Notes under the pieces: model-generated
The model's input: only the letters and a program-made list of their open reading frames with translations
The model's database searches: none
Told to the model about the DNA's origin: nothing
Assembly (NCBI GenBank): GCA_950295325.1
Contig: OX485803.1
Location: 52,655,554 to 52,719,553, forward strand
Source of the DNA: Polytrichum commune
Lineage: Eukaryota > Streptophyta > Polytrichopsida > Polytrichales > Polytrichaceae
Reading direction: 5' to 3'
Length of the DNA: 64,000 bases
In this document: piece by piece, positions 1 to 10,456 of the stretch
Position numbering within the stretch: position 1 is the stretch's first letter
Layout: every line of letters starts with the position of its first letter
Made by a program: the position numbers and the translations under genes

Positions 1-2
1 AC

Positions 3-494
3 GCCTACCAAAAGTTTTTCCTTGATCATAAATCGCACAAAGACCCGGTATGTTTCCGTGCTGCAATATTTTGTGCAGTTTTAGCAAATTGGTGTTCCCA
101 ATGGAATTTTGCCATCAACGTGAATTGCTACCATGAATCGCAACAGGAATTCTGGATGTTGTTAAAGTTGCAGTATCAACCTACAAGTTGGATTCGAGTG
201 GTGGAGGCCATGGCGATCACGCACTTCATCGAAGGTGTCCATACATCCTTGATCAATGAATTTCCCTTTACTCGGGCTGGACCACTTGACAATTTCTTAC
301 GGTGGCAGAAGACGAACAATCCACAGGCGGTGGAACAAGATGAAGACCTCAACCGGGCAGTTGCTAGGCTAGATGCACGCGAGACACGACACCGATTCAA
401 CCCACGTAGCCCTACTTGTTTTCCAGAAGATCAAGAGGAAGCGCTAGCAGGTGCTGCCAAGAGGAAGAAAGTTGGCGGGGGCGCCAACAGCTAA
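3..494 (+). CDS. Partial unknown ORF running in from the left edge
   Basis: An open frame enters at the window edge and ends at a TAA after about 163 codons. The first ATG-like start lies well inside, so the N-terminus is outside the window. The visible protein has an aromatic-rich N-terminal half and an acidic stretch (around EQDEDLN). It ends in a basic tail with AKRKKV, which could be a nuclear localisation signal. I recognise no domain. The sequence downstream is repeat-like and purine-rich, so a transposon gag or other element-encoded protein is possible, but nothing proves it. Confidence 0.35.
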   Translation, partial: AYQKFFLDHKSHKDPVCFRAAIFCAVLANWCSQWNFAINVNCYHESQQEFWMLLKLQYQPTSWIRVVEAMAITHFIEGVHTSLINEFPFTRAGPLDNFLRWQKTNNPQAVEQDEDLNRAVARLDARETRHRFNPRSPTCFPEDQEEALAGAAKRKKVGGGANS

Positions 495-2919
495 AGGAGG
501 GGGCTATGTAGTTGATTTTTTTGGCCGAAGCAGCCTAGTTACTTAATTTTGGTTCAAATTAGTGCCAAAACCTACTTTGGTTAGAGCATTAGTAAAGAAA
601 TGCTAGACCTAATCACTAAAACTCAAAAAGTAGGTTAGCCGAATTAAAAAGCAAAAATTAGGCTAATGACCTAAAGTTAGTGAGTAAAATTTGGACATGT
701 GTCAAATGACTAAAACCCTTGAAAACCTAGTTACGGGAAGACACATCCATTGGGTAGGGATTTGACGGGTAACTACCGAACCTACTCGAGAGGAAAAAAG
801 AGAGAGACGAGGGGAGAGCGGGGCATTATCAAGTTTGAGTTTTTTGAGCGAAAGAGAGAGCATTATTGAGTTTTGAGTTTTCGAGCGAGATACAATAAAT
901 TCCTCTCGTGAAGAGAGTGAATGTTATACTTTTGTTGAAATAAAAATTATTATTATTGCATTCTTCAAAGCTTTTGTGAATTGGGTGTGAAGCCCTTCTT
1001 TGTTTTGCGTGCAAGTGTCTAACATTTTTCTAGTTTTCGGCGCCGAAACGAAGAAGAAGCTTGGAAGCCAGAAGGTTATCCCATAACTATTGGGAAGATC
1101 AAGCAATGTAGTAATAAAAATCTTTGGACGAAGAGGCTAGTCAAGTACACTTGTCTATAAAAGTCCAACCCGAGAGCTCATCTTCCTAGAATTGAATCAT
1201 AAAACCTGCAAGTTGCAAAATACATGTGTTAATTTTTTGCACATCATAATACTTTGCATCATTTAAACACTACCATGGACATCCAACATTGCACAATTAT
1301 CACATAAATTCAATGCTTTAATTAAAGGAAACTGTGAAAGTTGTATAAATTAATTTTTAGATGTGAAGGCAATAAGATAAATTACAAAAACAAAAACATC
1401 AAAATTAAGGCTTATTCCGAAGAGAATTCCAAATCTAAATTAATGGAATAATAAGGAACCAAAAGATGAATGAATTAATTGAATTATAAAATTGATTAAA
1501 TAATATGAAAGAACCGAATGCTATAAAAAAAATATATATTTTTTAAAAATATGGCCTAAACATATTATCGAAGAATAATGGATCCGTAACCACCAACTTA
1601 GTTTGGGGTAAGGACCATACAATATACTGCCACACTAAATCTCACGGTAAATAAATGAGTGAAAACAACTCGTAGGGTTGTTACTACTGTATTTCATGAT
1701 CCGTTAAATTCACAAATTAATCAATGAGAGATTATGGATCTAGTCAGAGCGCCCTTGGCTCTGATGACATGTGGTTACTGGATACTCAAAAAGACTATTG
1801 TTGAGCCGTGACTCCCTGCATTGCGAAAAATCCCAAATGTCTAAACACATGGTTACTACTGGACAATGGTAGTGAGGGAGAGACTGAGCAAATGCATGTA
1901 CGGACTTGAGAGCCCCTGAACCACAAATATTGTAATTTAACCCTAAAATAACTCTAAAATGTTAGATTTACCTTAGGTTTGTGTGCACAAATCACATACA
2001 TAAACTATTTTGAACTATCAATTCACTTAAGAGTGACATCTAGATGAATAACCTGACACTCACTTAGTCTTCCCTGGGGTGTTTCATATAAAATTGAACC
2101 CAAGTAAAAATCCTATCTACATGGTTGTGAGCCAAATTTTTGGTCACTTAATAAACTATAGGCTTATAGTTGAACTTTGGATGAATTCGTCCTAGAGGAT
2201 GAATATAGTTAAACAATAGGCTAGAAGAACGGTTGTATCTTTTGGCGTGGCCTTAGGAGGTCCTAGGCGGTTACTGTAGCTATCGTCTACCTTCCCTCCC
2301 CGCCAAGCTAAGAGGGCTGGCGAAGAGGGAGAATGCAGACATTCACTGAGTAATTTTGAGCGCAAAACAAAAACTATAGGCTGTCTCCCTCAACTTGCAT
2401 TCGGGCGAGGTTCATTGTTTAACTATCTTCAGAGTAAAATTAGTGGTCGAAGCAGTGATTGCGAGACACTATTCGCTACTGAGGCTTATTGTTATCTTAC
2501 ATTTTTGAAGTTATGTGGAATGGCCGAGAAGGGTCGAACTATTATCTGTGTGTATTACTGTTATGTAAGCGTGAAGCATTGTCTGCTGTAGTTGGAGGAG
2601 TTAGCAACTGAGATCGAATCGAGAGGATTGAGGAAAAGGAAATAGAGTGGGAATTAGAAGTATGAGAATTGTTATAGAATGAAACTGCTATTGAGAGGAC
2701 AATCTCTTCGGACTGAGAGATAGAGATTGAAAGATAAGGGCGCCGTGGATTAGAGTTGAGTTAAACTATGGGCGATAAATCCTATTGGAACTCGAGCGGA
2801 ATTCCTATTCTTGGCCGAAGAAGGTGAAATGTGAATGAGCGAAGATGAGAGAATTATTGTATGAGGATAAGAGTGGAGTAGAACTATGAGCGGTTGTCCC
2901 TGGAGAGCAGGGCAGAGCC
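495..2919. other. Gene-free, repeat-derived left flank of the MULE
   Basis: No credible coding frame. About 780-970 is GA-rich followed by an AT-rich stretch and resembles the R/U5 part of a plant LTR. A 14-bp palindrome TTTCGGCGCCGAAA lies at about 1036-1049. Because the MULE at 2920-10446 duplicated its target, this DNA was originally continuous with 10457 onward. The similar GA-rich texture of the two sides fits one older repetitive element, but I could not define its ends. Confidence 0.4.
2910..2919. repeat. Left target-site duplication of the MULE
   Basis: GGGCAGAGCC, identical to 10447-10456. It abuts the inverted terminal repeat that starts at 2920. Confidence 0.8.
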
Positions 2920-3314
2920 GAGGGAAGCTAGCATGTGAGCGTTGAGCGGTGAGCAGTGAGCAGTGAGCGGTAACATGTGAGCAGTCAACAAAAAAATGAC
3001 CAATAATAGGATTTTAAAAGAAAATATTCCAATATAGTTGGATTATATATTATGAAAACAAAATTGTGGGAAAAAAAATGTATTGAACTCGGCCCTATTA
3101 CCATGGATTTCAGGAAGTTTGTTGATCCACGGTGATAGGCATTTTATTGACATGTCAAGTACGGCATTGAAATGTCGAGCACTTTATTGTGACAAACAAC
3201 TATTTAGTTGTACCATCAGTTTGTACTACATACATTTCATATGGATATACACAACTATTTCTATATATGTAAAAATGATGAATAATTGCGTCCATGCCCT
3301 TCACCCCTATGCCA

Positions 3315-6225
3315 CTACGCCTCTTCTGTAACACCCGCGAGCTCAAGAAGTCGCATCACCTCATTGTAGCTGAATGTCGGTGCATGAATGAACTTGTCAG
3401 TGGCGTAGTCAACCTTGCACAAATACCTGAACACGTAATACAAGTGCTTGCATGAAACCCACTGACCCTTTTTTCCCACTGCCAAAGACAACATTTTCAC
3501 AAAGTCCGGGCAAGTGCATTGTGGAATATCTGCAATGGAGACAAGGTATGTCTTCTCTTATTTGGAAACTATGGTTATGATGCATCCGTATCCAGGGTAT
3601 GGAATGGGAGTCACACCAACCACATAATATCCATCCATGTGTAATGCGCTCTCCCATTTATTCCTGTGCTCTGATAATGGTGCTGCCATGTTCCGTCGAA
3701 CTGCCTTGGAAAACCGTGTGTTTGGATGCGCATTTGGGTTTGGAGGAACACAGAAATGTGAACAAGGGATGGGGAGGTTTGTCATTGTTCTCAATCGACG
3801 ACGTGGTGACAGTGCCTCTTTCTGTTGCAGTTGAAACCCAACATCTTCCAATGCAAACACCTCCTCCCGTGTAAGGTTTGTACCAACCTTCACTGGCCAC
3901 ACCTTAGGGAGATTTGGCCAATCAAACACCCATTTCTTCTTGCTCCCCTTCACACATCGATTAATGTCATCTACACAAAACCAAAAATTTGTTGGAACAT
4001 GGTTGTTGGAACGGTATTCTTTTTTCATGCCTGTGTACTTTTCCCAACTTTAGCCCTACATGGATGTCCAGTATTGGCCTGCAATGCCTAACACTCTTTC
4101 TTGGACGGATAAGGCAATCGTGAAATATACCATTGGGATTCAGGACACTCTGACCCCAACACATTAGTGGTGTAAGACACCACATTCTCATCACGCTTGA
4201 AGGATTCATCTATGCGTGCCCTCGTTGACCTTGTATTAGGGTGAGGGATGGAGTAGTTCACTTTGTCAGGACGATGAGAATCATACTCAGATCCAGGTGG
4301 TAAGTCTAGTTTTCTCTTGGTTGATCCAAACAACTCAGAGCCCTCAAGTGCACAATTCCTTGTATTAAGATCCTCTGCCCCAGGGTATGACCTCATTGCC
4401 TCTGCAAGAAGCTTGGGATCACCAGTGTGTGCTGCAGCTTTGAGCTTCAATGATGCTTGATCTGGCCCTTTCCTTGAAGAACCCCCTTTAAGCCAATAAC
4501 GATAATTTGCGATCTGCATGAATGCGCGGATCATGTTATCCACGGTTGCCTCGTACAAGCATGTCATTTTGTTCCCTAATTGTTGTAGCCACTTGTTATG
4601 CACTGTTTCTGCTAGGTTGCAAGTTGGCATCTCAGCACACTGATCCAAAGCCAGATCCTGTAGTACATATTGGGAATATTTTTAGTTTTAAAAATTGAGA
4701 TGACACAACAATTTTATCAATAGTAGAGGAGGGGCACTTGTGTATAGGAGAAACTTACAATGAGCATGTGACCTCCCCATTGTCTATATCGATAATGCCA
4801 AAACCCCAACCATTCCGACAAGCTGTATATGCCCTCCTCATTGGTTGCCCCTGATGACAACCACCATGCCCGTATTACATGGTATTTGATGTTGGCGTCC
4901 TCCAAACTCTTGGCATCCTTGTAGTCTTTACAAAGTTGTTTGTGTTCATGTTGCAATGACGGTCGGATGTGTTTTTGTGTTATTTTATCCAAATTGGCAG
5001 ACCAATGAAAAAAACATGTACGTTCGCGACCCTCGAGGGGAACAGATGGGTCACCATCCCCGTAAATTTTCCTCACAACAATCCAATTTGCTTGGGCACT
5101 GTCCGCCATGAATCCTTTGAAATTGACATTGGGAACACCATTCTCCAACATGACAGCATTTAAATTTTCCCAAAAAATGGTTTGGGCCCGAGCATCCTCC
5201 GATTGCATATCACAACATGCTATTGTGAGAACCTTGCAATGTTTGCTATCGTAGACATGACATGCCATTGTAGTCCAGTCTCGTAATCGCTTCACATGGT
5301 CAAACATGATCTACGAATTTTCCATGTCTCCTCCATACAGCATGCGCTTCACCAAATCGACTCCGCTTCCAGCAAGATCCACAGACATCTTGAACACAAA
5401 GACCTTATCTTTGGATTGCCCTGGAAATCAACTATCATGCACATATTTGAACCCAGAGTGGTTTTTTAGCGCCATGATGCTATCCAAGGAACCCATTCCA
5501 CTACGAATGAAACGTTTGGAACCCGCCACAAAGTTCCTATAGTTAGGGGAAGCCAAAGTGGAGAATTTATCCATTACCACCTCCAAGGATGCTCTATGAA
5601 GATGGTTTTTTTCTCCTAGGAGTGGGGATTTGAGGATGTAATTAGCCAAAAATTGTTTATTGGCAGCCATAACAATAGCCGAGTTCTTTGCAGTTGGAGT
5701 TTTAGCCACCTCATTTGCCACACACTGGTAAGCCATGTCTAGTGACTCACGACACACTCCACTAGACACAGGATGGTTGTGAACACCCAAATGAATACAA
5801 ACACGGGACATGTTTGACGATTATGAATGCACGTATATAATTTTTGCATAGCAAACATCAAGACATATGGGAGCGGCATGACAAACCTTGCATTGAACCT
5901 TAGATTTCTCTGGTGGGTCTCTACCAACCATGAAAGGAGTGGGTGTAATACCGATCCATTCAGTACAGTTGGGAATTCCTCCATTTCATGAAAAATACTC
6001 ACATGAGTCGTTAGGACATTGGAGATGATCAATGCATGAAGACCTCCGAAAAGTCAAACCAAATTCATTTTGAATGTTTGTTGTTTTGGTTCTGCACCAG
6101 GCATGTCCGTCGTAAATCTTGTCCATGTCATCCATCGCCTTGCCATAACCATCTGGAACTCCAATCTTGACCGGTGGCAAAATGAAAAGGACATCCCCAT
6201 TGAATGAAGACGGCAGATACTTCAC
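3315..6225 (-). pseudogene. Degenerate MULE transposase (zinc finger, MULE core, SWIM)
   Basis: Reading from 6225 downward, a cysteine/histidine region ends in CIHLGVHNHP (about 5.78 kb), like the WRKY-GCM1-type finger of MULE and FAR1-like transposases. A MULE core follows at 5307-4759, with ADSAQAN and CFFHW motifs and a conserved EWLGFWHYRYRQWGG segment. A good donor at 4758/4757 joins in phase to an exon starting at 4657. The C-terminal SWIM finger is near 3318-3520 (CTCPDF ... WVSCKHLYYV). The frame is broken. Two in-frame stops (5428-5430 TGA, 5311-5313 TAG) stand where W would fit, and frame changes occur near 5.9 and 4.05 kb. This was the mobilising enzyme of the surrounding element and is now almost certainly inactive. 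Confidence 0.8.
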
Positions 6226-6356
6226 ATCCTCTATAGCAATGTTATCGAAGTCAATATTTGTGAGATCGGATTTGGATCTTCTATGACATTTGGTGATTTT
6301 GAGGGCTTCTAATACATGAACATCATATATGGATGACGTAGGATGAACATGAGGTT

Positions 6357-7985
6357 GCCTTGATATGTATGCTTGGAAGTTGCTGTGTGGTTTGCTTGAT
6401 GGGGTTGTAATGCATCAAAAAATTTCAATGAAGAAGCTTCAAGGTTGAAATTGAAGCTTCAAGGATTTCTAAAAGGTTGAGGGCACGGATTTCATGACCT
6501 TCACCTAGCCCTTGCTTTCATAAGGTGTTGAAAATAAGACATTAATGTCGACAACAACAAGAAATGAAGAAACAAGAAAAAACATCAAAATTTCAACAAA
6601 GTGAGTTCCGATTCCGAGACTAGGTTTTTTGGAATTTTAGGGTTTTCTTCTTGCCTCTTCATGTCTTGTTTTTGTTCTTCTTGCTGCACTTGTTTATCTT
6701 CATTACTTATATCTTGCCTTGATATGTATGCTTGGAAGTTGTTTTGTGATTTGCTTGATGGGTTTGTAGTGCATCAAAGAATTTCAATAAAGAAGCTTCA
6801 AGGATTTTTGAAACGTTGAGGGCATGAATTTCATCAACTTCCCCGAACCCTTGCTCTCATAAGGTGCTGAAAATGAGACATTAATATCCATAAAAACAAG
6901 AAATGAAGAAGCAAAAAAAAACATCAAAATTTCAACAAAGTGAGGTCCGGTTCCGAGACTATATTTTTTGGAATTTTAGGGTTTTCTTCTTGTTTCTTTA
7001 TGTCTTGTTTTTGTTCTTCTTGCTGAACTTGTTTATCTTCATTACTTGTATCTTGCCTTGATATGTATGCTTGGAAGTTGTTGTGTGGTTTGCTTGATGG
7101 GTTTGTAGTGCATCAAGGAATTTCAATAAAGAAGCTTCAAGGTTGAAATTGAAGCTTCAAGGATTTTTGAAAGGTTGAGGGCATGAATTTCATCAACTCC
7201 CCCGAACCCTTGCTCTTATAAGGTGCTAAAAATGAGACATTAATGTCCATAAAAACAAGAAATGAAGAAGCAAGAAAAAACATCAAAATTTCAACAAAGT
7301 GAGTTCCGGTTCCGAGACTAGGTTTTTTGGAATTTTAGGGTTTTTTTCTTACTTCTTCATGTCTTGTTTTTGTTCTTCTTGCTGAACTTGTTTATCTTCA
7401 TTACTTATATCTTGTCTTGATATGTATGCTTGGAAGTTGTTCTGTAGTTTGTTTGATGAGTTTGTAGTGCATCAAAGAATTTCAATGAAGAAGCTTCAAG
7501 GTTGAAATTGAAGCTTCAAGGATTTGTAAAAGGTTGAGGGCACAGATTTCATGACCTTCACCTAGCCCTTGCTTTCATAAGGTGCTTAAAATGAGACATT
7601 AATGTCCACAAAAACAAGAAATGAAGAAGCAAGAAAAAACATCAAAACTTCAACAAAATGAGTTCCGGTTCCAAGACTATGTTTTTTGGAATTTTAGGGT
7701 TTTCTTCTTGCCTCTACATGTCTTGTTTTTGTCTTTCTTCTTGCACTTGTTTATCTTCATTATTTGTATCTTGCCTTGATATGTATGCTTGGAAGTTGTT
7801 GTGTGGTTTGCTTGATGGGTTTGTAGTGCATCAAAGAATTTTAATGAAGAAGCTTCAAGGATTTCTAAAAGGTTGAGGGCACGGATTTCATGACCTTTAC
7901 CTAGCCCTTGCTTTTATAAGGTGTTTAAAATGAGACATTAATGTCGACAATAACAAGAAATGAAGAAACAAGAAAAAACCATTAA
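6357..7985. repeat. Tandem array, ~359-bp unit, between the two divergent MULE genes
   Basis: The phrase GCCTTGATATGTATGCTTGG, or a one-base variant, recurs at 6357, 6716, 7055, 7414 and 7773. The spacings are 359, 339, 359 and 359; the 339 copy lacks a 20-bp internal repeat. There are four full units and one partial unit. Each carries GAAGCTTCAAGG repeats and a TTTTTGGAATTTTAGGGTTTT segment. The array fills the space between the transposase 5' end and the methyltransferase-like gene, so it probably contains promoter sequence for one or both. The 72-residue frames inside it are repeats of the same unit and not genes. Confidence 0.9.
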
Positions 7986-8000
7986 AATGGAATTATGCCA

Positions 8001-9880
8001 CTTTGCAGTCTTGTCCATGGTTTATTGAGTGTCCTTTTACATTTTGTTCAAGTAAGGAGGAGGAGCTTAGGAAACAGTCATGTCCAATAGACTTGCCTCC
8101 TGATGATATTGACATTATAAATAATGAGGATGTGTGTGTGGTGAAAGTAGTCAAACCGGAAGGAAAAACTAAACGTAAGTGTGGTTTAAAGGTGGATGAG
8201 GGTAATTCAACACCTTCATCTCAAATTGGTATTATGGCACGCAATCCTAGTCCTTCAACATCTACACCTAGCACTCAAGGCAATGATGGACCTAAGTTTT
8301 TTCCTATTTCGAGATCACAACGATCTCACCATGTGTCAAAAATCATTGTCAATGGTGCTTCATCTTTTGGGCCAATTTCTTCAGTGATGTTGGAGAAGAT
8401 TTCAATACAAACATTGAGAATCCGTTAATGTTGAAAACATTCGAATTTATGAGTAAGGTTAGTATACTGAACATTGAACTTATTTTTATTTTATAAAATA
8501 TGGTGTTGATTTTGCAACATGCTTTGGACTTTAGTGTAATTATTGTTTTTTGGTTCTTTTAATAGGTGGGTTCCGGATGCAAGAGGAGGGTTTCTTCAGA
8601 GGATTGTAATTTTGGAGGTTTTGATCTTATTATTACAGATTTGCCAGAAGGTTTACGTGTACCTAACGTTTCATCTCCTCCACATGTAATCCCAGCTTGG
8701 AACGACTACAAGAGAAAGAACATTGAGGCTCTATTTGAATTTGCATGTGCATATCTCACAGATGATGGCCCTTTGTTTTTGTTTATCCCTGAGATGAAAG
8801 ATGTCAGAGACGATGTAATGACATTCGCAACCTCCTATGATTTTGTATTGCGAAAAAATTGGCGGGGCTTCAACGAGTTGCCTTTGTGTTATCCACTTGA
8901 CACGTCGTTGACGGTATACATTAAATTCTATTATTTATTACTTCGATTTCTACTTTTTTATTGTATTACAATGTTCTCCTCAATTTTGCAATCGATTCCC
9001 CTGCTAAAGATTTTCTTGTGGTTTATAGACTCGTCGTTTCCGCATCATGTTGTTTCTTCGTTCTACTCCCAAGTCAGAGTTTGTTTTTAAAAAAAAAAAC
9101 GCAAGTACTGAGGTGAATGTGGAGGCCTTGGATGTGTTCTTCAATCTCACATCGGCGAGCATTCAACCCATGAATGGAAAAGTGCCATGGAGAGGTGGTA
9201 GGGAGAAGGACTCGGAATCTATGCAAATCTTAATAGAGGCTTTAACAACCCCCGCATCGGTTGTCCTCGATGCTTACGCATCTACAGGTCGGTTTATTTC
9301 TTAGTCAAGGACCTATTATATCATCTCTCAATGTGTTTTAATGAAGTCACTATAGTGTTGTCAGTGGTTTTTGCAAATTAACTAACATTGCAACATTTCA
9401 TTGGCAGGTGCATCTATTCATGCTTGCAGAAATAGTGGCCGCCATCTAGTTGCATACGAGGAAGATTCTATATTGTTTGATGCTATTCTATCCCCATTAA
9501 GTGATCCATTACCAACTACTAGTGTAGGTGGATTTATGCCACATAATGCCTCCATCGATTCCGATGAAGAGCTTGTTAAGAAGGTTGCGAGAAAAAATCG
9601 ATTGAGAACGTAAGTTTTTAATTTCTCCATATTGTTTGCTAACTTGGCCTCCAATGTCTGGTATGTGTGCACTAGAAGTCTAACACTTATGATTTTATTT
9701 CGCAGAAAAAAGAACAACATGATTTCATCTCCGAATATGGGTTTGCCAATATATGCTGAAAATGTTGCTCAAATCATGGCAAGATCAGTGACGCCAACAC
9801 CTCGCCGTATGTCTGCACGGATTGCCCGTAACCCGTACGTAGATTATGAGGCGATTCAATACGATGATCTAAATGATTAA
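8001..9880 (+). CDS. Beta-class amino-methyltransferase-like protein, spliced, inside the MULE
   Basis: Exons 8566-8913, 9029-9287, 9408-9609 and 9706-9880 join perfectly in phase through GT-AG introns to a TAA stop. An upstream exon (from an acceptor at about 8008 to 8400-8456) carries a Ser/Thr-rich segment. Its junction is unclear: the frame ending FEFMSK fits exon 2, but the longer upstream frame is shifted by one base near 8370, so a frameshift or an extra splice is needed. No start ATG is visible. Exon 2 has FDLIITDLPEG (motif IV position, degenerate DPPY). Exons 3-4 have PWRGGREKDSESMQILIEAL, then VVLDAYASTG (motif I, FxGxG-like), then GRHLVAYEED (motif II). Motif IV before motif I is the permuted order of beta-class N4/N6 DNA methyltransferases. 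The tail is basic (RRMSARIARNP). Catalysis is uncertain because the DPPY motif is altered. Confidence 0.65.
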
Positions 9881-10446
9881 GCTAAATTAGTTTAGGGACA
9901 TTTAGGTAGTTGTCAATACCATCCACTATGTATTTGATTGGATTGGATATGATTGGATTGGATATTATTTGGTTGGATGTGTGACAAAGTTTGGATTCAT
10001 CATTTTAAATTACCACCATTAGTGAACATTGAATTGTGTGAGCAATTTCCTCTTATTCCTGAACCCTATATCCTAAAATTTAATTACCTCATTCAATTCA
10101 TTTCTCAAACTTACATGAATTTTAGAAATACAGTTCAAAGCAATACTTGGAAGATGCTTGCATTGATATTACAATTGGATGTTGAATCCAACAACAATAT
10201 TAAAATTCTTTTTCAAACCCTCAAGCCAAGCTTGCAGTTGTTGAATTTTAAAATAGAGTTAGACATTCATGAGGATAATTACATTTTTTTAACTCTCCAT
10301 TAATTTTATTTTAGAAAAAAATTATATTATTTATGCCAAAATACCACGGATATAGGGTACTAGTGCGTGTATTTCCAAAAATCTTTCCTCACTCACCGTT
10401 CACAAGTTACTGCTCATCGCTCACCGCTCACATGATAGCACTCCCC
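9881..10446. other. 3' flank of the methyltransferase-like gene and right end of the MULE
   Basis: AT-rich, with no convincing gene; the 116-codon frame at 9953-10303 shows no domain. The last ~60 bp (from about 10385) form the right terminal inverted repeat, with repeated CTCACCG/GCTCA motifs. Confidence 0.5.
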
Positions 10447-10456
10447 GGGCAGAGCC
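10447..10456. repeat. Right target-site duplication of the MULE
   Basis: GGGCAGAGCC, identical to 2910-2919. It follows the right terminal repeat that ends at 10446. Confidence 0.8.

Larger units (their letters stand above)
2920..10446. mobile_element. Mutator-like element (MULE) with two divergent genes
   Basis: The perfect 10-bp direct repeat GGGCAGAGCC flanks the element at 2910-2919 and 10447-10456, the size expected of a MULE target-site duplication. Inside it, the two ends are inverted repeats. The left end begins GAGGGAAGCTAGCATGTGAG and the reverse complement of the right end begins GGGGAGTGCTATCATGTGAG, with weaker similarity continuing over about 60 bp through repeated TGAGCRG motifs. 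The element is 7,527 bp. It carries a degenerate MULE transposase on the minus strand (3315-6225), a methyltransferase-like gene on the plus strand (about 8001-9880), and a tandem array between them. Transposase decay implies it is no longer autonomous. Confidence 0.85.

Noticed and set aside
1036-1049. Palindrome TTTCGGCGCCGAAA as a retrotransposon primer-binding site
   Set aside because: It resembles the GGCGCCG core of some primer-binding sites, but no LTR pair could be defined around it.
6601-7876. Two similar 72-codon frames
   Set aside because: Both are the same stretch of neighbouring copies of the ~359-bp tandem unit.
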